A stretch of 8,362 bases of DNA from an uncultured Clostridia bacterium (GTDB lineage: Bacteria; Bacillota; Clostridia; Oscillospirales; Acutalibacteraceae): the NCBI GenBank assembly GCA_945221685.1, contig CALYNN010000062.1, positions 1-8,362 of the forward strand, given 5' to 3'. The notes under the pieces are model-generated. The model was not told the origin of the DNA. It ran no database searches and saw only the letters and a list, made by a program, of their open reading frames with translations. Made by a program: the position numbers and the translations under genes. This document shows positions 1 to 6,423 of the stretch, in pieces; within the stretch, counting starts at the first letter, position 1; every line of letters starts with the position of its first letter.

Positions 1-1
1 G

Positions 2-172
2 GGCGATTTGGCAGAGCGCGCCGGCGTTGCCGCAAGCTATTTCGGCACCTCAAAATTTACCGAAGCCGTCCTTTAAAAAGCGTGTAAAAGAGATATTGCC
101 CATCAGTTTCACGACGATACCCCCGGTACCTCGGTTCAGCGCGCATATAAGCGTTCGTGGAACGATTACGCT
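2..172 (+). pseudogene. GH38 alpha-mannosidase, upstream coding remnant interrupted by an in-frame TAA
   Basis: This stretch is in frame with the long downstream mannosidase ORF and reads as GH38 protein on both sides of a TAA at 74-76. Before the stop is AERAGVAASYFG, like the helix before the zinc motif in bacterial GH38 enzymes. After it are HQFHDDTPGTS (from about 101) and SWNDYAMSINQF, also family-like. The His of FHD (110-112) corresponds to the zinc ligand in the HHDAITGT motif of Golgi mannosidase II. The N-terminal catalytic domain with the Asp nucleophile lies outside the window. No frame change is needed to join the two sides; one substitution (CAA, GAA or AAA to TAA) explains the break. 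No ATG, GTG or TTG lies in frame between 77 and 172. The homology is fairly sure; whether the stop is real in the organism cannot be told here. Confidence 0.75.
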
Positions 173-2293
173 ATGTCAATAAATCAGTTTTCAGGTGAGC
201 TTGAGGCGTCGCTGGCGTCGTTGTCATCTCTTATGAAATCAGATTTCTGCACGGGAATTCCGGTGGTTGTTTCTAATTCCGTTGAGGCAGACAGAACTGA
301 CCTTGTAACACTTCTGCTTGAAAATGTAAACGCACCCTTTGTCCGCGTTTATAACGATAAGGGCAGAGAGGTAAAAAGCCAGGTAAATTCTGTTGAAAAC
401 GGCGTAATGGAGGTTGTATTTCTTGCAGAGGTAAAAAGCCTCGGTATGCGCGTTTACGATGTTAGGCCGAGTAACGAGCCATGCCGCGTAAAGTCGGCAA
501 TTTCCATAGACGATAATGTTATGGAAAATCAAAAGTATATTGTAAGACTAAACAGAAACGGCGATATTCAGTCTATTCTTGATAAAGAGGACGGCGAAAG
601 AGAGCTTCTTCAAAAGCCTGTTGTGCCGGGCTTGTTTAACTATAACGGCTCAAAGTCTTGGCCCGCATGGGAAATGAACTTTAATGAGGCAAATAAGGAG
701 GCAGACAGAATACCCTCCTGCGTAACGGTTAAAATCCGCGAAAACGGTCCTGCCCGCGTTGCCTTTGAGGTAATTCAAAAGGACGGCAAGTCAACCTTTA
801 CAACTGTTATTTCTCTTGCAGACAGCGGCGAAACCGTTGATGTATATAGGGAAATCGAATGGCAGTCAATGCGCACAATGTGTAAAAACAGATTTGCCCT
901 TACTGCTAAAAATTCAAAGGCTACCTTTGATATCGGCTTAGGTGCAATTAAAAGAGAAAATATGAATGAAAAGCTTTTTGAGGTGCCTGCTCAAAAATGG
1001 GCGGATATTACCGATGAAAGCGGAGAATTCGGCATATCCGTGTTAAGCGACAGCAAGCACGGCTGGGATAAGTTTAACGATAACACCCTGCGCCTTACCG
1101 CCATACATACTCCTAAAAGAAACTATCGCATCGACTCTATGCAGTCGATGATGGATTTGGGACTTAATCGCTTTTCCTTTAGAATTTTCAGCCATAAGGG
1201 CGATGTGGGCAAGGCGACTCAGCTTCAGGCTCGCTTCTTTACACAGCCCCTTGTTGCAGTTGAATTTGAAAAGCATCAGGGCGTTTTGGGCACTGATTAT
1301 TCCTTTGGCGGTGTGTCCGATAACGGCGTGATTGTAAGAGCAATAAAAATGCCCCACCATAATGCAGAAAGCGGTGAGGTTATCGTTAGATTTAACGAGG
1401 GCGAAAATAAAGTAAGCGATCGCTTTGAATTTTTGTTAGGTGAGGGAATAGAAAAGGCAAGAGAACTTTATGCCAGCGAGGAATATAAGGGCGAGGCTGT
1501 TGTTGAAAACGGCAGGCTTGTTACCTCCTTTAAGCCATATGAGGTTAAAACCTTTGCCCTTACGCTTAAAAAGCCGTCTGTTCAGGGAAAAAAGCCTGTC
1601 AGCAGTCATATTAATCTTAACTATGACGACAGCCTGACTCATATCCCCGACAGACTTTTACCCGAAAAAATCCTTGCAGACGGTATTGAGTTTAAAATAG
1701 ATAAAAACGCTTTTATGACCTGCGACGGTCAGCACCTTGAGGTGAAAGAGGGGAAAGCTCTTAATCTTCTTATGACCTCTCTTTGCGGTGATATAGAAGA
1801 AAAATTTATTGTCGGCGGAAAAGAAAAGTGGGTTAAAATCAATGCCTGCGATGAGCCTTATGCTCAGTGGGATTTATACGATTTCGGCGAAACGGCGTAT
1901 GTTAAGGGCGGTAAATTAGGCTATGAATTTACCCACAGCGTTGATGAAAAGGGCAATACGCAGTTTGCCAAGGAAATGTATTTTTGGATTGTCTCCTTCA
2001 ATGAAACCGTTGAGCTTCCGTCACATCCCGATTTGGTTATTCTTTCGGCTGCAGAGGTAGATATGCCTAAGGCAGCTCTTGTAACGCCTCTTGAGGAAAG
2101 AGTGCCTCATCGTGAATTTTCCTTTAAAATGAGCTTAAAGGAAAAGCTTTGGTATATTCATTCAAAGTGCGTTTGGATGCTTAACGACAAGGATAATTTT
2201 ATTACTCATAATAACAACGGTAAAAACGGCAAAAGAATTGAGCAAACAAAAAAGAATATTAAATCAAGAACTATTGATACGGTAGGTCATTAA
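173..2293 (+). CDS. Alpha-mannosidase, glycoside hydrolase family 38, C-terminal part (gene broken or 5' truncated)
   Basis: This 706-codon open frame holds the C-terminal beta-domains of a GH38 alpha-mannosidase, a retaining zinc enzyme that removes terminal alpha-mannose. Family-like landmarks are DSGETVDVYREIEW (residues 217-230), GWDKFNDNTLRLTAIHTP (297-314) and NRFSFRIFSHKGD (332-344), followed by a beta-sandwich region with AQWD and a tail ending in a polar Lys/Asn-rich segment. The catalytic Asp domain lies upstream of the window, and the zinc-ligand His sits at 110-112, before this ATG. The ATG at 173 is only the first start codon after the TAA at 74-76. It has no Shine-Dalgarno sequence and falls inside a conserved segment, so it is probably not the native start, and a product from it would lack the active site. 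The downstream fucosidase begins 1 nt after the stop, which implies one operon. Family call is strong; functionality is doubtful. Confidence 0.85.
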   Translation: MSINQFSGELEASLASLSSLMKSDFCTGIPVVVSNSVEADRTDLVTLLLENVNAPFVRVYNDKGREVKSQVNSVENGVMEVVFLAEVKSLGMRVYDVRPSNEPCRVKSAISIDDNVMENQKYIVRLNRNGDIQSILDKEDGERELLQKPVVPGLFNYNGSKSWPAWEMNFNEANKEADRIPSCVTVKIRENGPARVAFEVIQKDGKSTFTTVISLADSGETVDVYREIEWQSMRTMCKNRFALTAKNSKATFDIGLGAIKRENMNEKLFEVPAQKWADITDESGEFGISVLSDSKHGWDKFNDNTLRLTAIHTPKRNYRIDSMQSMMDLGLNRFSFRIFSHKGDVGKATQLQARFFTQPLVAVEFEKHQGVLGTDYSFGGVSDNGVIVRAIKMPHHNAESGEVIVRFNEGENKVSDRFEFLLGEGIEKARELYASEEYKGEAVVENGRLVTSFKPYEVKTFALTLKKPSVQGKKPVSSHINLNYDDSLTHIPDRLLPEKILADGIEFKIDKNAFMTCDGQHLEVKEGKALNLLMTSLCGDIEEKFIVGGKEKWVKINACDEPYAQWDLYDFGETAYVKGGKLGYEFTHSVDEKGNTQFAKEMYFWIVSFNETVELPSHPDLVILSAAEVDMPKAALVTPLEERVPHREFSFKMSLKEKLWYIHSKCVWMLNDKDNFITHNNNGKNGKRIEQTKKNIKSRTIDTVGH

Positions 2294-2294
2294 A

Positions 2295-3677
2295 ATGAAA
2301 TACGATTTTAATAAAAACTGGGCAACGGATAATAACGGCTATAATTTGAGGGATAGCGAGGTTGATCGCTATATTTCGGTGCTTCCCGATGAAAGACAGC
2401 TTGACCACCTCGCAAAGCCCTTTTATGCGTTTATTCATTTCGGAATGAATACTGCCACAGGGCGAGAGTGGGGAACAGGCAGAGAAACGCCTAAGGATTT
2501 TAATATTACATCTATTGACGCAGCTCAGTGGGTAAGCACAATTAAAGCCGCAGGCGCAACAGGTATAATTTTAACCTGTAAGCACCACGATGGCTTTTGC
2601 CTGTGGCCATCAAAATACACCGATTTTTCAGTTAAAAATTCCGATTTTGATGGCGATATTGTAAGGCTCGTATCAAGAGAGTGTCTGCGTCAGAAAATGG
2701 ATTTCGGTATATACCTCTCTCCGTGGGATATGCACGATAAGCGCTACGGAACAGAGGAATATAACGATTATTTTTGCAATCAGCTAACAGAGCTGTTAAC
2801 CGAGTACGGCAGAGTGTTCGAGGTGTGGTTTGACGGCGCAAAGGGATCAAACGCAGTTGAGTTTGAATATGATTGGGAAAGATATTATAAAATCGTACGC
2901 AGTCTTCAGCCCGACGCTAATATTGCCATATGCGGTCCCGATATTCGATGGGTAGGCAACGAGGCAGGTAAGGCGAGAAAAAGCGAGTATTCCGTTGTTC
3001 CTATGTGCTTGCGCGATGCGGAAAAAACAATGGAAAACAGCCAAAAAAGTGAGAGCGAAGCCTCCTCTCTGCGCAGATTTACCTCTGCCAACAGTGATTT
3101 AGGCTCGCGAAAGGCTCTTGAAAAAAACAGTCGCCTTTGCTTTTATCCTGCAGAGGTAGATGTTTCAATCAGGCGCGGCTGGTTTTATTCTAAAAACGAA
3201 AACGGCACAGTTAAATCTGCTAAAAGACTTTTCGATATTTATCTTAAGTCCGTTGGCAGAAACTGCCTGCTTTTGCTGAATGTACCGCCAAATAATAAGG
3301 GCGTAATTCATCGTAAAGACGCTCGAAGCCTTAAAGCCTTAGGCAGAAAAATCAGTCGCATTACACAGTCCCTTGTATTAAGGCAGGACTTGGGTGAGCT
3401 TTCGGCGGAGCGCCCCAATCTTGATTTCAGTTTTGACAGGGAGCATAAGCTTCGCTGGGTTGTTGTCAGCGAAAATCTTGCCTTCAGCCAGCGTGTTGAA
3501 GCCTTTGAATTATACATAAAAAAGCCAAACGGAAAGTTTAAAATGGTTTGTAAGGATACTGTTATCGGCTCAAAGCGTATTATAAAGCTTCACGGCGAAA
3601 GGGCAGTAGGTGCAAAGCTTGTTATAAGGCAAAGCCGTTCAAATCCGGTTCTTCAGGAAATTGCCTTCTACGAATAA
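2295..3677 (+). CDS. Alpha-L-fucosidase, glycoside hydrolase family 29 (GH29-B-like)
   Basis: 460 aa, predicted to hydrolyse terminal alpha-L-fucose from glycans by a retaining mechanism. A GH29 TIM barrel spans about residues 25-350: HFGMNT (48-53), the substrate-binding KHHDGFCLW (96-104), GIYLSPWD (138-145) and EVWFDGA (176-182), with D180 the expected nucleophile. GPDIRWVGNE (214-223) resembles the GH29-B pattern, in which E223 would be the acid/base; that would favour alpha-1,3/1,4 linkages, but this is inference. SVGRNCLLLLNVPPN (319-333) is also typical. Residues from about 360 form a probable beta-sandwich. There is no signal peptide or membrane segment, so the enzyme is likely cytoplasmic and acts on imported oligosaccharides. 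It starts 1 nt after the mannosidase stop, with a weak GGTAGG about 8 nt before ATG, which suggests translational coupling. If the mannosidase stop is real, polarity could reduce its expression. Confidence 0.93.
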   Translation: MKYDFNKNWATDNNGYNLRDSEVDRYISVLPDERQLDHLAKPFYAFIHFGMNTATGREWGTGRETPKDFNITSIDAAQWVSTIKAAGATGIILTCKHHDGFCLWPSKYTDFSVKNSDFDGDIVRLVSRECLRQKMDFGIYLSPWDMHDKRYGTEEYNDYFCNQLTELLTEYGRVFEVWFDGAKGSNAVEFEYDWERYYKIVRSLQPDANIAICGPDIRWVGNEAGKARKSEYSVVPMCLRDAEKTMENSQKSESEASSLRRFTSANSDLGSRKALEKNSRLCFYPAEVDVSIRRGWFYSKNENGTVKSAKRLFDIYLKSVGRNCLLLLNVPPNNKGVIHRKDARSLKALGRKISRITQSLVLRQDLGELSAERPNLDFSFDREHKLRWVVVSENLAFSQRVEAFELYIKKPNGKFKMVCKDTVIGSKRIIKLHGERAVGAKLVIRQSRSNPVLQEIAFYE

Positions 3678-3696
3678 ATATAATCAGTATAAAAAT

Positions 3697-3745
3697 AACC
3701 GACGCCCTGTGCAATAAAGCAAGGACGCCGGTTGTTTTATTTTTT
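3697..3745. terminator. Bidirectional intrinsic terminator between convergent genes
   Basis: Arms at 3697-3712 and 3719-3733 (AACCG.CG.CCT.TGC against GCAAGGACGCCGGTT) enclose an AATAAA loop. A T-rich run follows on the + strand (3735-3745), and an ATTTTT run follows on the - strand. Two positions are A-C or C-A mismatches in + strand RNA but become G-U wobbles in - strand RNA, so the hairpin should be more stable for the leftward transcript. It sits just after the fucosidase stop and just before the end of the convergent methyltransferase gene, and so serves both. Confidence 0.8.
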
Positions 3746-4552
3746 CACCGCAAGGCAGTAGTTAACGCCTGCTTCGGCAATTAAAGGTCTGTCGCCGTAC
3801 TCTCGGTTAAATTCCGAAAAAAATCTGCTTTCAATTTCTTTCGGAGTCAATAGCTCATAAATCTTAAAGCCCTGTCTGTCTAAAAGGGCTTCAATTTCAC
3901 GGTAGCCGTATTTGGCTTTCATAATTTCACCCTGCGGTGATTGAAGCTTGTGGCAGTATTCTTCAGCGGGATAGTCAAATATCAGTGAACTGCCCTCAGC
4001 CGTCAGCTCGGAAAGTGCCTTTACCGTTTCTTCAAATTCCTTTTTACTTAGGTAGTAAACTAAACCCAGCGCTGTTATAACCGTCTTTTTGCTGGATTTC
4101 GGTATGCGTATTTCGGGAAGCACCGACTCCGAAAAGCTAATGTCGTCAATGCTTATGTCGGCTTCATTCAGTCTGCCTATTTTATCATTAAAGCTTCTGT
4201 CTGCCTCCCATATTTCCATACCTCTGCAAGCAGGGGAATAAGCAATGGTCCCATAGCCTGCGCCGAGAATTATAAGCCGTTTTGTCCCCAGCCTTGCTTC
4301 TGTTTTAATACAGCTTAATGCATAGGCGTCTCTGCCGATAACCGCAGGGGCAATGTGTTTGTTTATCGCCTTGCTGACATCGTCCGTTTCAAAAAAATCA
4401 ATGCTTTCCTCAAGGCTTTTTAAAATTCCTTGGTATTCCTCATCACTTATCAGCACAGGTGATATATTGTCGTCTAATACTCTCTTGTCGTACTGCTGAT
4501 GATTTGCCCTTGCAAACAGGCACATCATTGCCGTTATGCTTTTATTTTCCAT
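3737..4552 (-). CDS. Class I SAM-dependent methyltransferase, leucine carboxyl methyltransferase (LCM/PPM1)-like family
   Basis: 271 aa from the ATG at 4552. A SAM-binding Rossmann fold is visible: motif I LIILGAGYGT (93-102), the acidic strand end EIWEAD (113-118), GLVYYLSKKEF (163-173), and SLIFDYP (189-195). The N-terminal SITAMMCLFARA and RDAYALSCIKTEARLG (74-89) followed by motif I fit the bacterial LCM-like family (Pfam LCM, TIGR00027-type), whose substrates are mostly unknown; small molecules or natural products are as likely as proteins. The ATG at 4552 is chosen because AAGGAGG (4567-4561) lies 8 nt upstream; a TTG at 4558 would be only 2 nt from it. The gene is soluble-looking and transcribed alone, away from the radical SAM gene, with its own promoter candidate. 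Family confidence is good; the substrate is not known. Confidence 0.82.
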   Translation of the reverse strand: MENKSITAMMCLFARANHQQYDKRVLDDNISPVLISDEEYQGILKSLEESIDFFETDDVSKAINKHIAPAVIGRDAYALSCIKTEARLGTKRLIILGAGYGTIAYSPACRGMEIWEADRSFNDKIGRLNEADISIDDISFSESVLPEIRIPKSSKKTVITALGLVYYLSKKEFEETVKALSELTAEGSSLIFDYPAEEYCHKLQSPQGEIMKAKYGYREIEALLDRQGFKIYELLTPKEIESRFFSEFNREYGDRPLIAEAGVNYCLAVKK

Positions 4553-4560
4553 TTTCAAAA

Positions 4561-4567
4561 CCTCCTT
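4561..4567 (-). promoter_or_regulatory. Ribosome binding site of the methyltransferase gene
   Basis: AAGGAGG on the - strand, a perfect Shine-Dalgarno core. It is 8 nt from ATG 4552 and 2 nt from TTG 4558, so it decides the ATG start. Confidence 0.85.
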
Positions 4568-4573
4568 ATATTC

Positions 4574-4602
4574 CTAATACCATATTGCAAATATCATTAC
4601 AA
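4574..4602 (-). promoter_or_regulatory. Candidate sigma-A promoter for the methyltransferase gene
   Basis: On the - strand TTGTAA (4602-4597), a 17-nt spacer, then TATTAG (4579-4574) preceded by TGG, a TGn-extended -10. Both hexamers match consensus at 4 of 6. The predicted start is near 4567, giving a leader of about 15 nt that begins at the ribosome binding site. The position is right, but the match is moderate. Confidence 0.45.
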
Positions 4603-4605
4603 GTC

Positions 4606-4634
4606 TTGAAAGAATAGCGAAAATGTGGTAATAT
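4606..4634 (+). promoter_or_regulatory. Candidate rightward promoter in the intergenic region
   Basis: TTGAAA (4606-4611), a 17-nt spacer ending in TGTGG (a TGn extension), then TAATAT (4629-4634), with TATAAT also present at 4632-4637. It is back to back with the methyltransferase promoter, and no + strand gene follows. Transcription would run into the hairpin at 4672-4712 and, beyond that, antisense to the radical SAM gene. This is pattern evidence only. Confidence 0.35.
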
Positions 4635-4671
4635 AATAGAGAAGAAAAAAGAAATTTTTATTGATTTACAA

Positions 4672-4721
4672 AATGCCGCGGCATTGGTTAATTTAACCTT
4701 TGCCGCGGCATTGCAGTTTTT
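4672..4721. terminator. Hairpin made of two copies of a G+C-rich palindrome; probable terminator
   Basis: The outer arms 4672-4683 and 4701-4712 pair perfectly (AATGCCGCGGCA against TGCCGCGGCATT). After a 2x2 T-T internal loop, inner arms GGTT and AACC (4686-4698 with the loop) continue the stem. TTTTT follows at 4717-4721 on the + strand, and TTTTG at the opposite end on the - strand. It lies just past the stop of the radical SAM gene, where it would end that transcript, and it could equally end a rightward transcript from 4606. Each outer arm is itself the self-complementary decamer TGCCGCGGCA, which is unusual for a simple terminator. Confidence 0.7.
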
Positions 4722-4725
4722 CATA

Positions 4726-5601
4726 TTATTCGTTTAACGCTTTGTTGATTTTGTTTAGCACATTCTTTTTATCGGCAGACCACAGGGGAGCCACCAAATC
4801 CTTTTTTGCTCCGTCACCTGTCAATCGGTGAATAACAACGCCTTCGGGTATAATTTCAACACAGCTTTTAATTATGTCAATATATTCATCAAGACTCGGC
4901 AGGGTGAATTTTCCTGAGTTGTAATCTTTTTCCAAATCAGTTCCCTTAATAACGTGAAGAAGCTGAAGCTTAATTCCGTCAATACCGCTTTTGCAAACAT
5001 AATGTACCGTTTCAAGTATATCGTCTTTGCTTTCGCCGGGCAGTCCTATAATTATGTGAACAACCGTGTTAATACCGATGCTTTTAAGATTTTTTACCGC
5101 TTCGTCATAAACCTCAAGCGTGTAGCCTCGCCTGATATAATCTGCTGTTTTTTGGTGAATCGTTTGCAGTCCAAGCTCAACAAAAACAGGCTTGATTTTA
5201 TTTAGCTCTGCCAAAAGCTTCAGCACATCGTCACCAAGGCAGTCGGGACGGGTGGCTACCGAAAGAGCGACAATATCCTCGCTTTCCATTGCCTCGGTAA
5301 ATTTTTGGCGAAGCACCTCCACGGGTGCATATGTGTTTGTAAAGGCCTGAAAGTAGGCGATGTATTTTCCGTCCTTAATTTTATTTTCAACTCTTTTTTT
5401 ACCTGCCTCAATTTGCTCGCTTATTGAAAGCAGGGGGCTTTCTGCAAAATCTCCGCTGCCGCCCTTTGAGCAAAATATACAGCCTCTCGTGTCAATGCTA
5501 CCGTCGCGGTTCGGACAGGTAAAGCCGCCGTTAAGGCTGAGCTTATAAACCTTACATCCAAAGGTGTCGCGCAAGTAATTGTTAAGACTGTAATATTTCA
5601 T
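4726..5601 (-). CDS. Radical SAM protein, TIGR01212 (YhcC-like) family
   Basis: 291 aa, close to the family's usual size. The 4Fe-4S-binding cysteines are C29, C41 and C44 (TCPNRDGS, then GCIFC), in a pattern characteristic of TIGR01212 rather than the plain CX3CX2C. Other landmarks are YFQAFTNTYAP (83-93), VATRPDCLG (115-123), VELGLQT (141-147), the GLPGE motif (186-190) and HRLTGDG (258-264) followed by LVAPLW. The protein should cleave S-adenosylmethionine reductively to a 5'-deoxyadenosyl radical in the cytoplasm; the family's substrate is not established, though it resembles Elp3-type enzymes. It starts 20 nt inside the end of the upstream phosphatase gene with only a weak ribosome binding site, so translation is probably coupled and the two form one leftward operon. 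Family assignment is very likely; no function is claimed beyond that. Confidence 0.92.
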   Translation of the reverse strand: MKYYSLNNYLRDTFGCKVYKLSLNGGFTCPNRDGSIDTRGCIFCSKGGSGDFAESPLLSISEQIEAGKKRVENKIKDGKYIAYFQAFTNTYAPVEVLRQKFTEAMESEDIVALSVATRPDCLGDDVLKLLAELNKIKPVFVELGLQTIHQKTADYIRRGYTLEVYDEAVKNLKSIGINTVVHIIIGLPGESKDDILETVHYVCKSGIDGIKLQLLHVIKGTDLEKDYNSGKFTLPSLDEYIDIIKSCVEIIPEGVVIHRLTGDGAKKDLVAPLWSADKKNVLNKINKALNE

Positions 5602-6346
5602 AAAAATTCTTTAGGCTGTTTTTGTTTCCGCAAACAAAGGAGTCAATCCTATTTGCATCAAGAGCCTTGCCATCAAAGGTGTATGCCTCTCCGCCTGCCT
5701 CCTGTAAAATCAGATAAGCCGCCGCCCAGTCCCACGGACGCAGTATCATTTCGTAGTAAAGGTCAGCCTTTCCGCTTGCCACATAGCAAATATCAAGAGC
5801 CGCAGAGCCTCCTCGTCTAACCTCTATCGCTTTGTAAAAAATCTTTTCCGTAAGCTCAAAGGTTTTGTGGGCAAGCTCATGCTCGTAGGGGCAGGTGCCG
5901 AAAAGCACAAGGCTTTGCTCAATACTGCAATCGGAGCATTTTATTTTTTTACCGTTAAGGTATGCGCCCTTTCCTTTTTCGGCATAAAAAATATTGTTAA
6001 GGTCCGGGTCCATAACAACGCCCATTATTATTTCCCTGTCCTTTGCCAGCGCAACGCTTATTCCGCTGTGCTGATAGCCCTTAATAAAATTAGTTGTTCC
6101 GTCAATAGGGTCGATTATAAAGCAGTAGCCGTCGGTAAGCTCCTTATTGCCGCTGCCCTCCTCGCCGAAAAATTTGCTTTCGGGCAGTATTTTGCTAAGC
6201 TCCTTAAATAAAAAATCCTGAATCATTTTATCATATTTTGTAACAAGATTTACCGCCGAGCCCTTGTCCTCAATGCCCAAATCGCTTCCGGCACTTAAAT
6301 AAATTTCTCCTGCTTTTTTTACTGCTTCTACTATCTGTTCAAGCAT
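5582..6346 (-). CDS. Inositol monophosphatase family protein (IMPase/SuhB-like)
   Basis: 254 aa from the ATG at 6346, a standard length for the family. It is a Mg2+-dependent, lithium-type phosphatase expected to hydrolyse inositol phosphates or related sugar or nucleotide monophosphates in the cytoplasm. Metal ligands are in place: E62 in FFGEEG (59-64), D79 and D82 in DPIDGTTNF (79-87), and D206 in RPWDWAAA (203-210), followed by LQEAGGEAY. The ATG is chosen because AGAGGTGAT lies directly upstream (6359-6351) and the protein then begins MLEQIVEAVKKAG, a typical first helix. The frame stays open to an ATG at 6397, but that would put the -10 box inside the gene. It is the first gene of the leftward pair and overlaps the radical SAM gene by 20 nt. 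Exact substrate and orthology to SuhB cannot be decided from sequence. Confidence 0.93.
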   Translation of the reverse strand: MLEQIVEAVKKAGEIYLSAGSDLGIEDKGSAVNLVTKYDKMIQDFLFKELSKILPESKFFGEEGSGNKELTDGYCFIIDPIDGTTNFIKGYQHSGISVALAKDREIIMGVVMDPDLNNIFYAEKGKGAYLNGKKIKCSDCSIEQSLVLFGTCPYEHELAHKTFELTEKIFYKAIEVRRGGSAALDICYVASGKADLYYEMILRPWDWAAAYLILQEAGGEAYTFDGKALDANRIDSFVCGNKNSLKNFYEILQS

Positions 6347-6352
6347 TTTTAT

Positions 6353-6359
6353 CACCTCT
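6353..6359 (-). promoter_or_regulatory. Ribosome binding site of the inositol monophosphatase gene
   Basis: AGAGGTG on the - strand, 6 nt from ATG 6346. It supports this ATG over the upstream in-frame ATG at 6397. Confidence 0.8.
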
Positions 6360-6364
6360 GCTCC

Positions 6365-6393
6365 ATTATACCACATTTTTTGCAGAAAAAAAA
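6365..6393 (-). promoter_or_regulatory. Promoter of the phosphatase-radical SAM operon (extended -10)
   Basis: A perfect TATAAT at 6370-6365 (- strand) is preceded by TGTGG, giving a TGn extension. At 17 nt upstream there is only a T-run (TTTTTT), so the -35 is weak and the extended -10 probably compensates. The predicted start near 6358 leaves a leader of roughly a dozen bases that already contains the ribosome binding site. Confidence 0.6.
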
Positions 6394-6394
6394 C

Positions 6395-6423
6395 CATATA
6401 TTTATATTGACTTAAAATATATG
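6395..6423. repeat. Perfect 9-11-9 inverted repeat, operator-like
   Basis: CATATATTT (6395-6403) and AAATATATG (6415-6423) are exact reverse complements separated by 11 nt. The dyad centre falls in the murT -35 box (6407-6412), and its left arm adjoins the -35 position of the divergent phosphatase promoter. The spacing suits a dimeric repressor, but the arms are A+T-rich, so chance is possible. Confidence 0.35.

Noticed and set aside
74..76. TAA read as a sense codon (genetic code change or programmed read-through)
   Set aside because: All six complete coding frames in the window end in TAA, so a general reassignment is not credible. No selenocysteine-type or read-through structure is evident after the stop.
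62..100. Frameshift as the cause of the mannosidase break
   Set aside because: The frame before the stop and the frame after it are the same and both read as GH38, so a single substitution is simpler than an indel.
173..175. ATG 173 as the genuine mannosidase start
   Set aside because: No ribosome binding site, it lies inside the conserved SWNDY-SINQF segment, and it would exclude the zinc ligand.
367..440. 14-bp direct repeat AGAGGTAAAAAGCC, 60 nt apart
   Set aside because: Both copies are in frame inside the mannosidase and encode EVKS in the same codons. Two copies only; most likely chance or codon preference.
1129..1153. Small inverted repeat ATCGAC...GTCGAT in the mannosidase
   Set aside because: Six-base arms within coding sequence; expected by chance.
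4954..5205. + strand open frame opposite the radical SAM gene
   Set aside because: Antisense shadow of a strongly conserved gene, with no family resemblance and no convincing ribosome binding site.
5867..6211. + strand 114-codon open frame opposite the phosphatase gene
   Set aside because: Antisense shadow of a gene with complete IMPase motifs.
6347..6397. Longer phosphatase start at 6397
   Set aside because: The extra 17 residues overlap a perfect TATAAT and the ribosome binding site, and do not look like the family N-terminus.
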